Shown: one piece after another, positions 53,696 to 62,339 of the stretch
Numbering within the stretch: position 1 is the stretch's first letter
Layout of the letters: each line of letters starts with the position of its first letter
Source of the DNA: Methylotenera sp. G11
Lineage (GTDB): Bacteria; Pseudomonadota; Gammaproteobacteria; Burkholderiales; Methylophilaceae
Direction of reading: 5' to 3'
Assembly: GCF_000799735.1 (NCBI RefSeq)
Contig: NZ_JUHH01000001.1
Coordinates: 186,001 to 250,000 of the forward strand
DNA: 64,000 bases
The notes under the pieces: model-generated
What the model was told of the DNA's origin: nothing
What the model saw: only the letters and a program-made list of their open reading frames with translations
The model's database searches: none
Program-made: the position numbers and the translations under genes

Positions 53696-55543
53696 ATGCA
53701 TATTCAGTTATTACCCGACCAGCTTATCAGCCAGATCGCCGCAGGCGAGGTGGTGGAGCGGCCGGCATCCGCATTGAAAGAGTTGCTTGAAAACAGCCTG
53801 GATGCAGGCAGTACGGATATTCAGGTGGCCCTGCTGCAAGGCGGCATCAAGCAGATACGGGTGGCGGATAACGGCAGCGGTGTGGCGAAAGAAGACCTTG
53901 AACTTGCGTTGACGCGCCATGCCACCAGCAAGATCGCCAGCCTTGAAGACCTGGAATCGGTCGCCAGCCTGGGTTTTCGCGGTGAGGCGCTGGCAAGCAT
54001 CGCTTCCATTTCGCGCACGCAGCTGCTAAGCCGGCAGGTTCAGGCAAAACACGCATGGCGCATCACTTCGGAAGGCAGCGATATTTCCGCGATTGAACCT
54101 GCCGCGCTGGACGCCGGCACGGTGATCGAGGTTTCAGACCTGTATTTCAATACGCCGGCACGCCGCAAATTCCTGAAAACGGAAGGCACCGAATTTGGTC
54201 ACTGCGAAGAGGTGTTTAACCGGATCGCGCTTTCGCGCCCGGATGTCGCGCTGATGCTGCAGCACAATGGCCGTGCCCTGAGCCGCTATGCGGCGAGCCA
54301 GCCGGAACGCAGGTTTGCCGAGGTACTGGGCAGCGAGTTTGCCGCAGAGTCGATCAGCCTGGATGAGTCCGCGGCCGGCTTGCGTTTATGGGGCATGGCA
54401 GCCAAGCCTACGTTTAACCGTAACAGCCGCGATACCCAGTATGTCTATGTGAATGGCCGTTTTGTGCGCGATAAACTGATTGCGCATGCGATTCGCCAGG
54501 CATACCAGGATGTGCTGCATCATGACCGCCATCCGGCATTCGTGCTGTTTCTGGAGCTTGACCCCGTACTGGTCGATGTGAATGTGCATCCTGCCAAGAC
54601 CGAGGTCAGGTTCAGGGATGCGCAGTCAATGCATCGTTTTATATTCCACTCACTGAACAAGGCTTTGGGCACGCCTACCGGCGTATCCAGTGCGGTGACG
54701 GCCAGCCAGGCCGGGTATAACCCATTCAGCCAGCAGCAGCCTTCGAATACTCCTTACCCTGCTTATCAGTCGCAGATCAACCTGCGTGCAAGCGAGCCGG
54801 CCGGTTTTTACGACACCATGTTCGGCACAAGGGGAATGGGTGCAGGAGGCAATGGCAGCGCGCAGGTGCAATATGCAAGCCCGGTGTGTTACGCACCTGA
54901 ATTTGAAACTGAAAGTGCGCTTAACCAGCCACAGCCGCATACGGAAGAATACCCGCTCGGTTTTGCCGTAGCGCAGATCCATGGCGTTTATGTACTGGCA
55001 CAGAATGCGCAGGGACTGGTCGTGGTGGACATGCACGCCGCACATGAACGCATCATGTATGAAAAACTCAAATCCGCGCTGGATAGCCAAAGCGTGCCGA
55101 TGCAGCCCTTGCTGCTGCCGGTGAGTTTTAATGCAGACAAGCTTGAAGTGACAGCGGTGCAGGAAGTGCTTGGCATGAATGATGACAGCTTGCGGCAGCT
55201 GGGTTTCGATATTGCCGTGCTGTCACCGACCACACTTGCGGTACGCGCGGTGCCAACCATGCTGCAGAATTCGGATGTGGTGGAACTGGCGCGGGATGTG
55301 CTCAGGGATTTACGCGAATACGGCGCGAGCAGGGCGCTGACCGAGCGGCGCAATGAATTGCTGGGAACTATGGCCTGCCATGCGGCCGTGCGCGCAAACC
55401 GCAGTCTGACGATCACTGAAATGAATGCATTGCTGCGTGATATGGAAGCGACTGAACGCTCCGGCCAGTGCAACCACGGCCGCCCAACCTGGTTCCAGGT
55501 GTCCATGGGTGATCTGGATAAGATGTTCATGCGGGGGAAATAA
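53696..55543 (+). CDS. mutL: DNA mismatch repair protein MutL
   Basis: The 615-residue GHKL ATPase has ELLENSLDAGSTDI, VADNGSGV, and SLGFRGEALASIAS. The C-terminal dimerisation domain carries DMHAAHERIMYE (residues 445-456). This is the D-x-H-A-(X2)-E-(X4)-E endonuclease motif in its beta-proteobacterial form, and CNHGRPTWFQV near the end is the companion motif. It therefore probably nicks DNA itself, unlike E. coli MutL. ATG 53696 is preferred; a TTG at 53675 is possible. Between mutL and miaA, which are often adjacent, four genes are inserted. Confidence 0.96.
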   Translation: MHIQLLPDQLISQIAAGEVVERPASALKELLENSLDAGSTDIQVALLQGGIKQIRVADNGSGVAKEDLELALTRHATSKIASLEDLESVASLGFRGEALASIASISRTQLLSRQVQAKHAWRITSEGSDISAIEPAALDAGTVIEVSDLYFNTPARRKFLKTEGTEFGHCEEVFNRIALSRPDVALMLQHNGRALSRYAASQPERRFAEVLGSEFAAESISLDESAAGLRLWGMAAKPTFNRNSRDTQYVYVNGRFVRDKLIAHAIRQAYQDVLHHDRHPAFVLFLELDPVLVDVNVHPAKTEVRFRDAQSMHRFIFHSLNKALGTPTGVSSAVTASQAGYNPFSQQQPSNTPYPAYQSQINLRASEPAGFYDTMFGTRGMGAGGNGSAQVQYASPVCYAPEFETESALNQPQPHTEEYPLGFAVAQIHGVYVLAQNAQGLVVVDMHAAHERIMYEKLKSALDSQSVPMQPLLLPVSFNADKLEVTAVQEVLGMNDDSLRQLGFDIAVLSPTTLAVRAVPTMLQNSDVVELARDVLRDLREYGASRALTERRNELLGTMACHAAVRANRSLTITEMNALLRDMEATERSGQCNHGRPTWFQVSMGDLDKMFMRGK

Positions 55544-55637
55544 TGCTCATATCATTCCAGGGCTCCGTCAGAATGATGTGATTGGTAGGCATTTAGCCTA
55601 AAAGATGATTTGCACAAAGATTATCCATTGATATTTC

Positions 55638-55653
55638 GTACGTAAAAGCGTAC
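55638..55653. promoter_or_regulatory. Putative YefM-YoeB operator
   Basis: GTACG (55638-55642) and CGTAC (55649-55653) form a short dyad with spacer TAAAAG, about 30 bp before the antitoxin start. Toxin-antitoxin operons autoregulate through such dyads over their promoters. GGAG at 55672-55675 is the antitoxin ribosome site. Confidence 0.4.
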
Positions 55654-55683
55654 CATTGTTTCTGGTTTATCGGAGATTTAATT

Positions 55684-55926
55684 ATGCAGACATTATCAGC
55701 CAGTACAGCACGTACTAATCTATATCGCTTGATTGATGAAACGGCTGAATCACATCAGCCTTTGGTGATTACAGGTAAGCGCAATAACGCTGTGCTGGTT
55801 TCAGCAGAAGACTGGGCGGCCATGCAGGAAACCTTGTTTTTACTATCCGTTCCCAATATGCGTGAGTCTATTCGTGAGGGCATGAGCACGCCTGTGACCG
55901 AGCTTGCCGATACGCTGGATTGGTAA
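55684..55926 (+). CDS. yefM: YefM/Phd-family antitoxin
   Basis: The 80-residue antitoxin starts LSASTARTNLYRLIDETAES, a close match to YefM, and has the fold core PLVITGKRNNAVLVSAEDWAAMQETLFLL. The C-terminal part (about 58-80) would wrap the toxin. Three bases before the toxin gene. It neutralises YoeB and represses its own operon. Confidence 0.94.
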   Translation: MQTLSASTARTNLYRLIDETAESHQPLVITGKRNNAVLVSAEDWAAMQETLFLLSVPNMRESIREGMSTPVTELADTLDW

Positions 55927-55929
55927 TAA

Positions 55930-56196
55930 ATGGCAACTTGGCAGCTGTTGTACACGAAAGCGGCGCAGAAAGATGCCAGGAATCTTGCGGCAGCAGGGTT
56001 GAAAGACAAGGCTTTGCAGCTGTTGGATATATTGGCTGAAAATCCGTTTCAGAACCCTCCGCCTTATGAAAAGCTTGTGGGGGATTTAACAGGCGCCTAT
56101 TCGCGTCGTATCAATATCCAGCATCGTTTGGTTTATCAGGTGCTGGATGCAGAAAAAATCATAAAAGTATTAAGGATGTGGTCACACTATGAGTAG
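55930..56196 (+). CDS. yoeB: YoeB-family toxin
   Basis: The 88-residue ribosome-dependent mRNA interferase of the RelE/YoeB fold has the catalytic Glu/Arg/His/Tyr region in YEKLVGDLTGAYSRRINIQHRLVYQV and ends in the hallmark VLRMWSHYE (E. coli YoeB ends RYHY variants of the same). The active-site C-terminus is intact, so the toxin is likely functional. A 17-bp tandem duplication overlaps its stop codon. Confidence 0.93.
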   Translation: MATWQLLYTKAAQKDARNLAAAGLKDKALQLLDILAENPFQNPPPYEKLVGDLTGAYSRRINIQHRLVYQVLDAEKIIKVLRMWSHYE

Positions 56197-56222
56197 TTTA
56201 CTGCAATGAGTAGTTTATTGCA
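56189..56222. repeat. 17-bp tandem duplication at the yoeB 3-prime end
   Basis: ATGAGTAGTTTACTGCA (56189-56205) is repeated at 56206-56222 with one change (C/T). The duplication contains the yoeB stop TAG (56194-56196), and the second copy includes the stop of the convergent potassium-channel gene (56215-56217). It looks like a small slippage or junction event. Confidence 0.85.
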
Positions 56223-57906
56223 GTTTCTGCTTTAGCCAGCGCCAGACCAGGCTATCCGGTATTTCAATGCCATCTATGACGTAGGTCAGTATTTTGCTGT
56301 TGTTGAGTAGCGTGGGCAGCGCAGACCTGGCATCAGGGGTGCCGCAGAACAGGACACGGTCACCCATTTGCAATGCAGTCGAAACCGGCGGTACCAGCAT
56401 GGGCACACCATCGCGCAGCAGTAGCAGCGGTACGAGATTGAGCCGGATGCTGCGGTTGGCAGGATCCTGCGTCAGGTTGTGCAGGGAGACCGGGGTGCTC
56501 TTGCCCAGCAGTTCTGCAATGGCCGGCGTGCTGTCTTTACTGACTGTGATCGCCCATCTTTCCGGCACGGTTTCGCCGACGACCGAAACCAGTTCACTGA
56601 TGAGCTGATTCGCCCAGCTGTTGCTCTGGTTGCGCACCAGGGTCAGGAATTGGGCTAGCAGGGGTGCAATCATGTGCGCCAGGCACTCGTGCGCAATGAT
56701 TTCGGTAGGCTGCATGGTGATGTCGGCATTAAACTGCCTGAACAGGGTATCGTTATGGCGCCGGTTTTTCCGTATCACCACAAACAGTTTTGGATTCAGC
56801 TCATAAGCCGTCATGACGATAGACAGATTATTGATGTCATTGTCGGTGCCGGCTACGATGCCGACAGCGTTTTCAATATCCGCTTCCAGCAGTGTTTTCG
56901 ACTCGGTGCCGCTGCCGACAATACATTCATCGCAGCCAGTCAGTTCCGGCATCGCTTCTACGATAGTGGTCGTAATGTTTTCGCGCTCCAGGTTTTCCAC
57001 CACGGATTTTCCGAAACGACCGTAGCCGCATACGACCCAGCGGCCCCTAGGGGGCGTTTCAGGCGGCAGCAGCGTGTCACCCGGAACATCCGTCAGCCAT
57101 TCATGCAGGATATAAGTGCCGATGGCATGTACCCGCATTGCCAGCTGGTCACCAAACAATGTGTAGGGGTTGATGATGTGGTCGGTGCCGAACGATGCCA
57201 TATTGGCTGCAATATCATCACGCTCGGCGCGTGCCAGTACCGGCAGGGTCGGGTTCATCAGCTTGACGGCAACCGCCACGGCAAGGTTGACTTCGTCGTT
57301 GTCGGTCAGCGTGACTACGCCACTGCAAAGCGGATGATGCACGCCTGCGCGGATCAGGTTTTCTGGTAGTTTTGCATCTGCGCACAGGTGTGGAATCACG
57401 CTGTAGGTTTCGGCCAGGTCCAGTTCGTTTAAACGCTCCTGCTGCGATTCAATGACCACGACACGCATGCCTTTTTCATCCAGTGTCCTGGCCAGTACGC
57501 TGGCAGATTCGCCATAACTGCATAATATGTAGAACGGTTCCTGCAGCGCTTTTACGGCGCGGGCGAAACGCTCTGTCGTAATTGCCGCCCTCAGCGCGGT
57601 GTCCTGCAGCAGCGTGATGATTTTGCCGATGGCGTAAAACCATGGGATCACCGTCAGGTAGATCGAGATCGTCAGCCACAGCCGCTGGGATTGGCTGTAG
57701 GCATACGGGATTTCGCCAAACCCGATGGTGGTTGCGGTGTAGCTGATGACATAGAGCGCTTCGAATATGCTCATGTGCCATGGGCGACCTTCGTTGTCGA
57801 GCCCGGGCATGAGCGTAAGCCCGAAAATGGCAATCGAAAAGCAAACGATGATCAGGATCAGCGGCCGCCGCAGGCGACGCAAGATCAGGAACAGGATGCT
57901 ATTCAT
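56215..57906 (-). CDS. Potassium channel with two RCK/TrkA-N domains
   Basis: The 563-residue inner-membrane channel has TM1 (about 12-33), a pore loop with the filter TTIGFGE (in place of the usual TVGYGD), and TM2 (about 73-95). Two tandem NAD-binding RCK domains follow (first about 120-270, starting EPFYILCSYGESASVL; second about 288-550, starting GRWVVCGYGRFGKSVVENL). The pore/RCK layout resembles GsuK/MthK-type channels with duplicated RCK. Regulation by nucleotide or ions is probable from the family. The adjacent DUF6394 gene on the same strand is likely its partner. Confidence 0.9.
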   Translation of the reverse strand: MNSILFLILRRLRRPLILIIVCFSIAIFGLTLMPGLDNEGRPWHMSIFEALYVISYTATTIGFGEIPYAYSQSQRLWLTISIYLTVIPWFYAIGKIITLLQDTALRAAITTERFARAVKALQEPFYILCSYGESASVLARTLDEKGMRVVVIESQQERLNELDLAETYSVIPHLCADAKLPENLIRAGVHHPLCSGVVTLTDNDEVNLAVAVAVKLMNPTLPVLARAERDDIAANMASFGTDHIINPYTLFGDQLAMRVHAIGTYILHEWLTDVPGDTLLPPETPPRGRWVVCGYGRFGKSVVENLERENITTTIVEAMPELTGCDECIVGSGTESKTLLEADIENAVGIVAGTDNDINNLSIVMTAYELNPKLFVVIRKNRRHNDTLFRQFNADITMQPTEIIAHECLAHMIAPLLAQFLTLVRNQSNSWANQLISELVSVVGETVPERWAITVSKDSTPAIAELLGKSTPVSLHNLTQDPANRSIRLNLVPLLLLRDGVPMLVPPVSTALQMGDRVLFCGTPDARSALPTLLNNSKILTYVIDGIEIPDSLVWRWLKQKLQ

Positions 57907-57946
57907 TTAGGGCTGTACGCACTGGTTGATGATGTGCCAGCCTCGA

Positions 57947-58321
57947 TTAACGGCGCTGGCCTATGGTTTCCGCAATCAGCAGTATTACTGAGACAAAATT
58001 GGCCATCAGCGCGCCGCCTGAGAGTGAAACAATATAGGTGATCAGGCTTGGCTCATCCATTTTTCCACTCAGGGCCGCCCATAGTATGGCGGCAGTAATC
58101 AGCTGCAGGTCGGCAGCCAGGCTTGTGGACAACAGGATGGCACCTACATGTGTGCGGTCGCCGAATTTAAGCACGGTGGCAATCAGGCTGACAACGATTG
58201 CCGCATATAACTCATAGACATGGTGGTGGCTGGGGTTGTCGATATCACCCAGGAAAAAACCGAAATTCAGTGTCATTGCCAATACGATAAAAAAACCGAA
58301 AATAACTTTTTCTAAATTCAT
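57947..58321 (-). CDS. DUF6394-like small membrane protein
   Basis: The 124-residue protein has four predicted helices (about 4-25, 37-53, 62-84 and 95-118), with the polar stretch GDIDNPSHHHVYELYAA after the first. It is 40 bp upstream of the channel gene on the same strand, and this pairing with two-RCK channels recurs in other proteobacteria. The biochemical function is unknown. An accessory subunit is inference. Confidence 0.8.
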   Translation of the reverse strand: MNLEKVIFGFFIVLAMTLNFGFFLGDIDNPSHHHVYELYAAIVVSLIATVLKFGDRTHVGAILLSTSLAADLQLITAAILWAALSGKMDEPSLITYIVSLSGGALMANFVSVILLIAETIGQRR

Positions 58322-58522
58322 GGATGGGCCCGTCAGTAAAATGAGTACTAAAAATTGGATGCGATGATGAGTAACATCATATGGGTGAAATCATAAAGCT
58401 ACAGTAAGATGTATTATATACGCACTTATATTCACTTTCTTAATTAAGCACATAAACCCGCCGGCATGCGGCAAGTATAGATTGCATCATGCCGGCAATA
58501 TACCACTGCAGAACCATAGCTG

Positions 58523-59470
58523 ATGAACCATACCGCATTACCCCCTGCAATTTTCCTGATGGGCCCGACCGCCAGCGGCAAAACCGGCGCTGCTGTCGCA
58601 CTGTATTCCCAATTGCCGATAGAACTTATCAGCGTCGACTCGGCGCTGGTGTTCCGCGACATGGATATTGGCACGGCAAAACCCGATGCTGAAACGCTGG
58701 CAATAGCCCCGCATCACCTGATCGATATCATTCCGCCGACAGCCGCTTATTCTGCAGCTAATTTCAGGACGGACGCCCTGCGCCTGATGGCCGAGATTAC
58801 GGCGCGCGGCAATGTGCCTGTACTGGTAGGCGGCACCATGCTTTATTTCAGGGCGCTGCAGAGCGGTTTAAGTCATTTGCCTGAAGCAGATCCGCAAGTA
58901 CGGCAGCAGATCGAGCATGAAGCTGCGCAGATCGGCTGGCCTGTCATGCATGCAAAACTGGCGCAGGTTGACCCTGAAACGGCGGCGCGCCTGCAGCCTA
59001 ACGATGTACAGCGTATAGAGCGTGCTCTGGAAGTGTATCGCCTGACCGGCCAGACCATGACCGCTTTGCACCAGGCATCTGCCGGTGAGGCGTTGCCATA
59101 TCGCCTGCTCAAGATTGCACTGGTACCCAGCGACCGCAAAGTGCTGCATGAACGCATTGCGCTCAGGTTTGACCAGATGCTCGCCGATGGATTTATCGAT
59201 GAAGTGAAAGCGCTCGTGAAAAAATACCCCGAGCTGACCGCAGACAGCACATCCATGCGCTGCGTGGGTTATCGCCAGGCGCTGGAATACCTGGCCGGCC
59301 TGTATGACAGCAAGGAACTGCGTGACCGGGGCATTTTCGCAACGCGCCAGCTGGCTAAACGCCAGTTGACCTGGCTGCGCGCCATGGATGATATTGTAGA
59401 GATCGATTGCCTGAGCCCGAAACTGCATGAAACAGTACTGCATGAAATAACCGCATTCATTAAGGAGTAA
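58523..59470 (+). CDS. miaA: tRNA dimethylallyltransferase
   Basis: The 315-residue enzyme adds the dimethylallyl group to A37 of tRNAs reading UNN codons. The P-loop [10 protein letters not shown], the [16 protein letters not shown] motif, and [15 protein letters not shown] are diagnostic, as is the C-terminal [12 protein letters not shown]. The start lacks a clear ribosome site. The next gene is 4 bp behind it with AAGGAG inside the miaA end. Confidence 0.96.
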   Translation: MNHTALPPAIFLMGPTASGKTGAAVALYSQLPIELISVDSALVFRDMDIGTAKPDAETLAIAPHHLIDIIPPTAAYSAANFRTDALRLMAEITARGNVPVLVGGTMLYFRALQSGLSHLPEADPQVRQQIEHEAAQIGWPVMHAKLAQVDPETAARLQPNDVQRIERALEVYRLTGQTMTALHQASAGEALPYRLLKIALVPSDRKVLHERIALRFDQMLADGFIDEVKALVKKYPELTADSTSMRCVGYRQALEYLAGLYDSKELRDRGIFATRQLAKRQLTWLRAMDDIVEIDCLSPKLHETVLHEITAFIKE

Positions 59471-59474
59471 AGTC

Positions 59475-60062
59475 ATGAAGGATTTCATTAAAGCCAATCT
59501 GGTGCTCGTGGTTGGCCTGACATTGCCGCTGTTGTTGGTCGTACTTTTCTTTGCTGCGACGGTAGTCCCCAAGGCATTCGGTACGCCGCCGCAATATGAA
59601 ATGCTGTTTACCACGATGCGTTATGATTACCGGGCTGCTCCCGATTATGAGATTGATTTTGCAGTGAAAAATCAAAAGCTCATGGTTAAATCCCGCAAGA
59701 ATGAACATAAAGACCGTGGCTATCACTCGAAATTATTGATGGTCTACGATGCACAAAGTGAAACCGTCCGTGAAATCAATGTAGATGCCGTTAAAGCCGG
59801 CGCTGCGGTAAATAATAATGAAACTGTGCTGGATGAAACGGCTGGCTGGACTATCGATACATCCAAAGTGTCTCCGGATGGTTATATTCTGGACGGGCCC
59901 AGCTACAGCGGTGGCGGCATGCTCGTTGGCATGTTCGGTGCTGGTTATCGCAATGACGGTTTCAGGATCAAAAAGGGCAGTGTCGCTTACCGGATACCTG
60001 ACACACAGGGTGATTATTACTACAACCAGGTGCAGTTCGTCGGCTGGGTCATCAAAAAATAA
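59475..60062 (+). CDS. Membrane-anchored protein of unknown function
   Basis: This 195-residue protein has one N-terminal helix (about 8-31, LVLVVGLTLPLLLVVLFFAA). A soluble, presumably periplasmic part rich in beta-strand follows (YEMLFTTMRYDYRAAPDYEIDFAVKNQKL) and ends GYRNDGFRIKKGSVAYRIPDTQGDYYYNQVQFVGWVIKK. No family is recognised. AAGGAG precedes the start. Its neighbour, a DUF2157 membrane protein, is 9 bp behind it, so a joint envelope role is likely. Confidence 0.75.
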   Translation: MKDFIKANLVLVVGLTLPLLLVVLFFAATVVPKAFGTPPQYEMLFTTMRYDYRAAPDYEIDFAVKNQKLMVKSRKNEHKDRGYHSKLLMVYDAQSETVREINVDAVKAGAAVNNNETVLDETAGWTIDTSKVSPDGYILDGPSYSGGGMLVGMFGAGYRNDGFRIKKGSVAYRIPDTQGDYYYNQVQFVGWVIKK

Positions 60063-60071
60063 GGGGGCAAT

Positions 60072-61010
60072 ATGTCGCTTAAAGAAGATGCATTGCAGGA
60101 CATCGTTTCACTCGCCAGGCACCACCAGCTTACGCTTGAAGAAATAGCCCAGGCGCTGAATGACCCTGAATCCGGCCGTGAAAAACAGTCAGCCGGTATT
60201 TTATCCAGGCTTTTTGGCTATGTAGGCGGCATTTTTGTATTTGCAGGTATCGGCGTCTTTATCTCAATGTATTGGGATGACTTTGGGTCGGCAGCACGGG
60301 TGATCGTTACGCTCGGGGTTGGGCTGGTGGCTTTTTTGATGGGGCTGGTGTGCCTGGCTGAGCAGAAATATGAGCGTGCCGCTACGCCGCTGTTCCTGAT
60401 GGCATCGTTGCTGCAGCCAACCGGGATTCTGGTGATGCTGCAGGAATATGCCTCAGGCGGTGATGCGCGGCACGGTTTGCTTTTTATGGCGACTTACATG
60501 CTGATTCAGCAGGGGAGCGCTTTCTGGGCCAGGCAGCGCAGCGTCCTTGCCTTCAGTGCCATCCTGTTCGGCTGTGTTTTCTTTGCCAACCTGTTCGATA
60601 TTCTGGACATCAGCGAAAAGCTTACCGGGCTGGTGATCGGCACCTCACTGCTTTTTGTTGCGTATGCGCTTAACCAATCCAGGCACATTGCGATAGCGGC
60701 TTTCTGGTATTTTGCCGGCGCTGTGATACAGCTGTGGTCGATATTCGAGCTGGTGAAGAACTCGTCACTTGAACCTGTATACCTCGGCGCATCTGCATTG
60801 ATGATATTCATGAGCACCTATGTGCGCAGCAGGACGCTGCTGCTGGTTGGTACGCTGTCCATGCTGTGCTACATCGGCTATTACACGGCAAAACATTTTG
60901 CGAATGCCGTAGGCTGGCCGATTGCGCTGGTGCTGATCGGTATCGCCCTGATAGGGCTGAGCTCACTGGCCGTGAGGCTGAACAACAAATATATCAGAGC
61001 AGCAGCTTAA
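60072..61010 (+). CDS. DUF2157-family membrane protein
   Basis: The 312-residue protein has a cytoplasmic N-terminal part (about 1-45) and eight or nine helices. LFGYVGGIFVFAGIGVFISMYWDDF is the DUF2157 hallmark at the first helix pair. No catalytic motif is visible. Last gene of the miaA transcript, before a hairpin terminator. Function unknown. Confidence 0.82.
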   Translation: MSLKEDALQDIVSLARHHQLTLEEIAQALNDPESGREKQSAGILSRLFGYVGGIFVFAGIGVFISMYWDDFGSAARVIVTLGVGLVAFLMGLVCLAEQKYERAATPLFLMASLLQPTGILVMLQEYASGGDARHGLLFMATYMLIQQGSAFWARQRSVLAFSAILFGCVFFANLFDILDISEKLTGLVIGTSLLFVAYALNQSRHIAIAAFWYFAGAVIQLWSIFELVKNSSLEPVYLGASALMIFMSTYVRSRTLLLVGTLSMLCYIGYYTAKHFANAVGWPIALVLIGIALIGLSSLAVRLNNKYIRAAA

Positions 61011-61011
61011 A

Positions 61012-61056
61012 AAAAAGCACCGGTAAATCTGCAAGCAGAACTCAGCGGTGCTTTTT
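61012..61056. terminator. Bidirectional terminator with an inner stem
   Basis: AAAAAGCACCG (61012-61022) pairs with CGGTGCTTTTT (61046-61056). Inside the loop TCTGC and GCAGA (61028-61039) make a second small stem. A and T tracts on both sides make it work for the miaA unit. It could also serve the leftward dapC gene, whose stop codon lies 62 bp away. Confidence 0.85.
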
Positions 61057-61117
61057 ATCCTGGGTTTGAGTCATCATGGCTTTGCGTGACGGGCTGTTCC
61101 AGTTTCGGGGGTGCAAA

Positions 61118-62326
61118 TTACAGATGCAGGTGCTCGCGTATGCGCTGCGCTGCTTCCATGCACTCATCATAAGAGGCAACCAGCGCGATACGCACGAAGT
61201 TCTTCCCTGGGTTGACGCCATGTGCCTCGCGCGCGAGAAAGCTGCCCGGCAATACCGTGATATTCAGGTCGCGGTAGAGTTTTACAGCCAGTTCAGTGTC
61301 GGAAATGTTCTGATCTTTGATTCTTGCCCATAGATAAAACGCAGCATCCGGAATAACCGCTTCCAGCACATCGGTCAGCAGCGGTGTAACGTCTTTGAAT
61401 TTCCGGGCATACTGAGCGCGGTTTTCAATGACATGCGTCTCATCGTTCCATGCGGCAACTGACGCAGCCTGCACGGCAGGGTTCATCGCGCAGCCATGAT
61501 AAGTGCGATACAGCGTGAATTTTTCGATAATGGCTTCGTCACCGGCCACGAAGCCTGAACGCATGCCGGGCACATTGGAGCGCTTGGAAAGCGAGCTGAA
61601 AACAACCAGGTTCCTGTAGTTTCTGCCAAGCTGGTGCGCTGCCTGTAACGCGCCTAATGGCGGGTGCGCTTCATCAAAATAGATTTCCGAATAGCACTCA
61701 TCTGCCGCAATGACAAAGCCATGACGGTCTGACAACTCAAAAAGATCTTTCCATTGTGCCAGGCTCATTACTTTGCCGGACGGATTGCCGGGGCTGCATA
61801 CATAAACCAGCTGGGTGCGGGCCAGTATATCAGCCGGTACGCTGGAAAAATCCATGACATGGTTATGTTCCGCATCCTCGTGCGGCAATGTGTTCAGGAA
61901 ATAAGGCTCGGCGCCGGCCAGGAATGCCGCGCCTTCGTAAATCTGGTAGAACGGGTTTGGCGAGATCACGACGGGGGTGATCTCTGATGCATCGATGATG
62001 GCCTGTGCGAAAGCAAATAGCGCTTCACGGCTGCCGTTGACAGGCAGTATTGCTTTTTCGGCGCTTAATGCCGGGATGTTGTAACGCCTGGCAATCCAGC
62101 TGGAAATTGCTTCGCGTAGCTCGTTTGAGCCGATAGTCGTGGGATAATTGGCTAAGCCGGACAGGTTTCCAACCAGCGCATCTTTTATCAGTTGCGGCGT
62201 AGCGTGTTTAGGCTCTCCGATTGATAAATTGATCGGCGTAAAAGCAGGGTTGGGAACAATCCCTTTAAACAGGTCGCGCAAGCGCTGGAAAGGGTAGGGC
62301 TGCAGTAAATTCAGATTAGGATTCAT
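61118..62326 (-). CDS. dapC: Succinyldiaminopimelate transaminase (DapC-like)
   Basis: The 402-residue class I/II aminotransferase is of the lysine/diaminopimelate pathway, making N-succinyl-LL-2,6-diaminopimelate. The start MNPNLNLLQPYPFQRLRDLF is distinctive for the DapC type. Conserved residues are in YVCSPGNPSGKVMS, IAADECYSEIYFDE and the PLP lysine in SSLSKRSNVPGMRSGF. ATG 62326 is chosen because upstream in-frame sequence belongs to the divergent transporter. The gap between their start codons is only 13 bp. Confidence 0.92.
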   Translation of the reverse strand: MNPNLNLLQPYPFQRLRDLFKGIVPNPAFTPINLSIGEPKHATPQLIKDALVGNLSGLANYPTTIGSNELREAISSWIARRYNIPALSAEKAILPVNGSREALFAFAQAIIDASEITPVVISPNPFYQIYEGAAFLAGAEPYFLNTLPHEDAEHNHVMDFSSVPADILARTQLVYVCSPGNPSGKVMSLAQWKDLFELSDRHGFVIAADECYSEIYFDEAHPPLGALQAAHQLGRNYRNLVVFSSLSKRSNVPGMRSGFVAGDEAIIEKFTLYRTYHGCAMNPAVQAASVAAWNDETHVIENRAQYARKFKDVTPLLTDVLEAVIPDAAFYLWARIKDQNISDTELAVKLYRDLNITVLPGSFLAREAHGVNPGKNFVRIALVASYDECMEAAQRIREHLHL

Positions 62327-62339
62327 AGGCATCATTATA

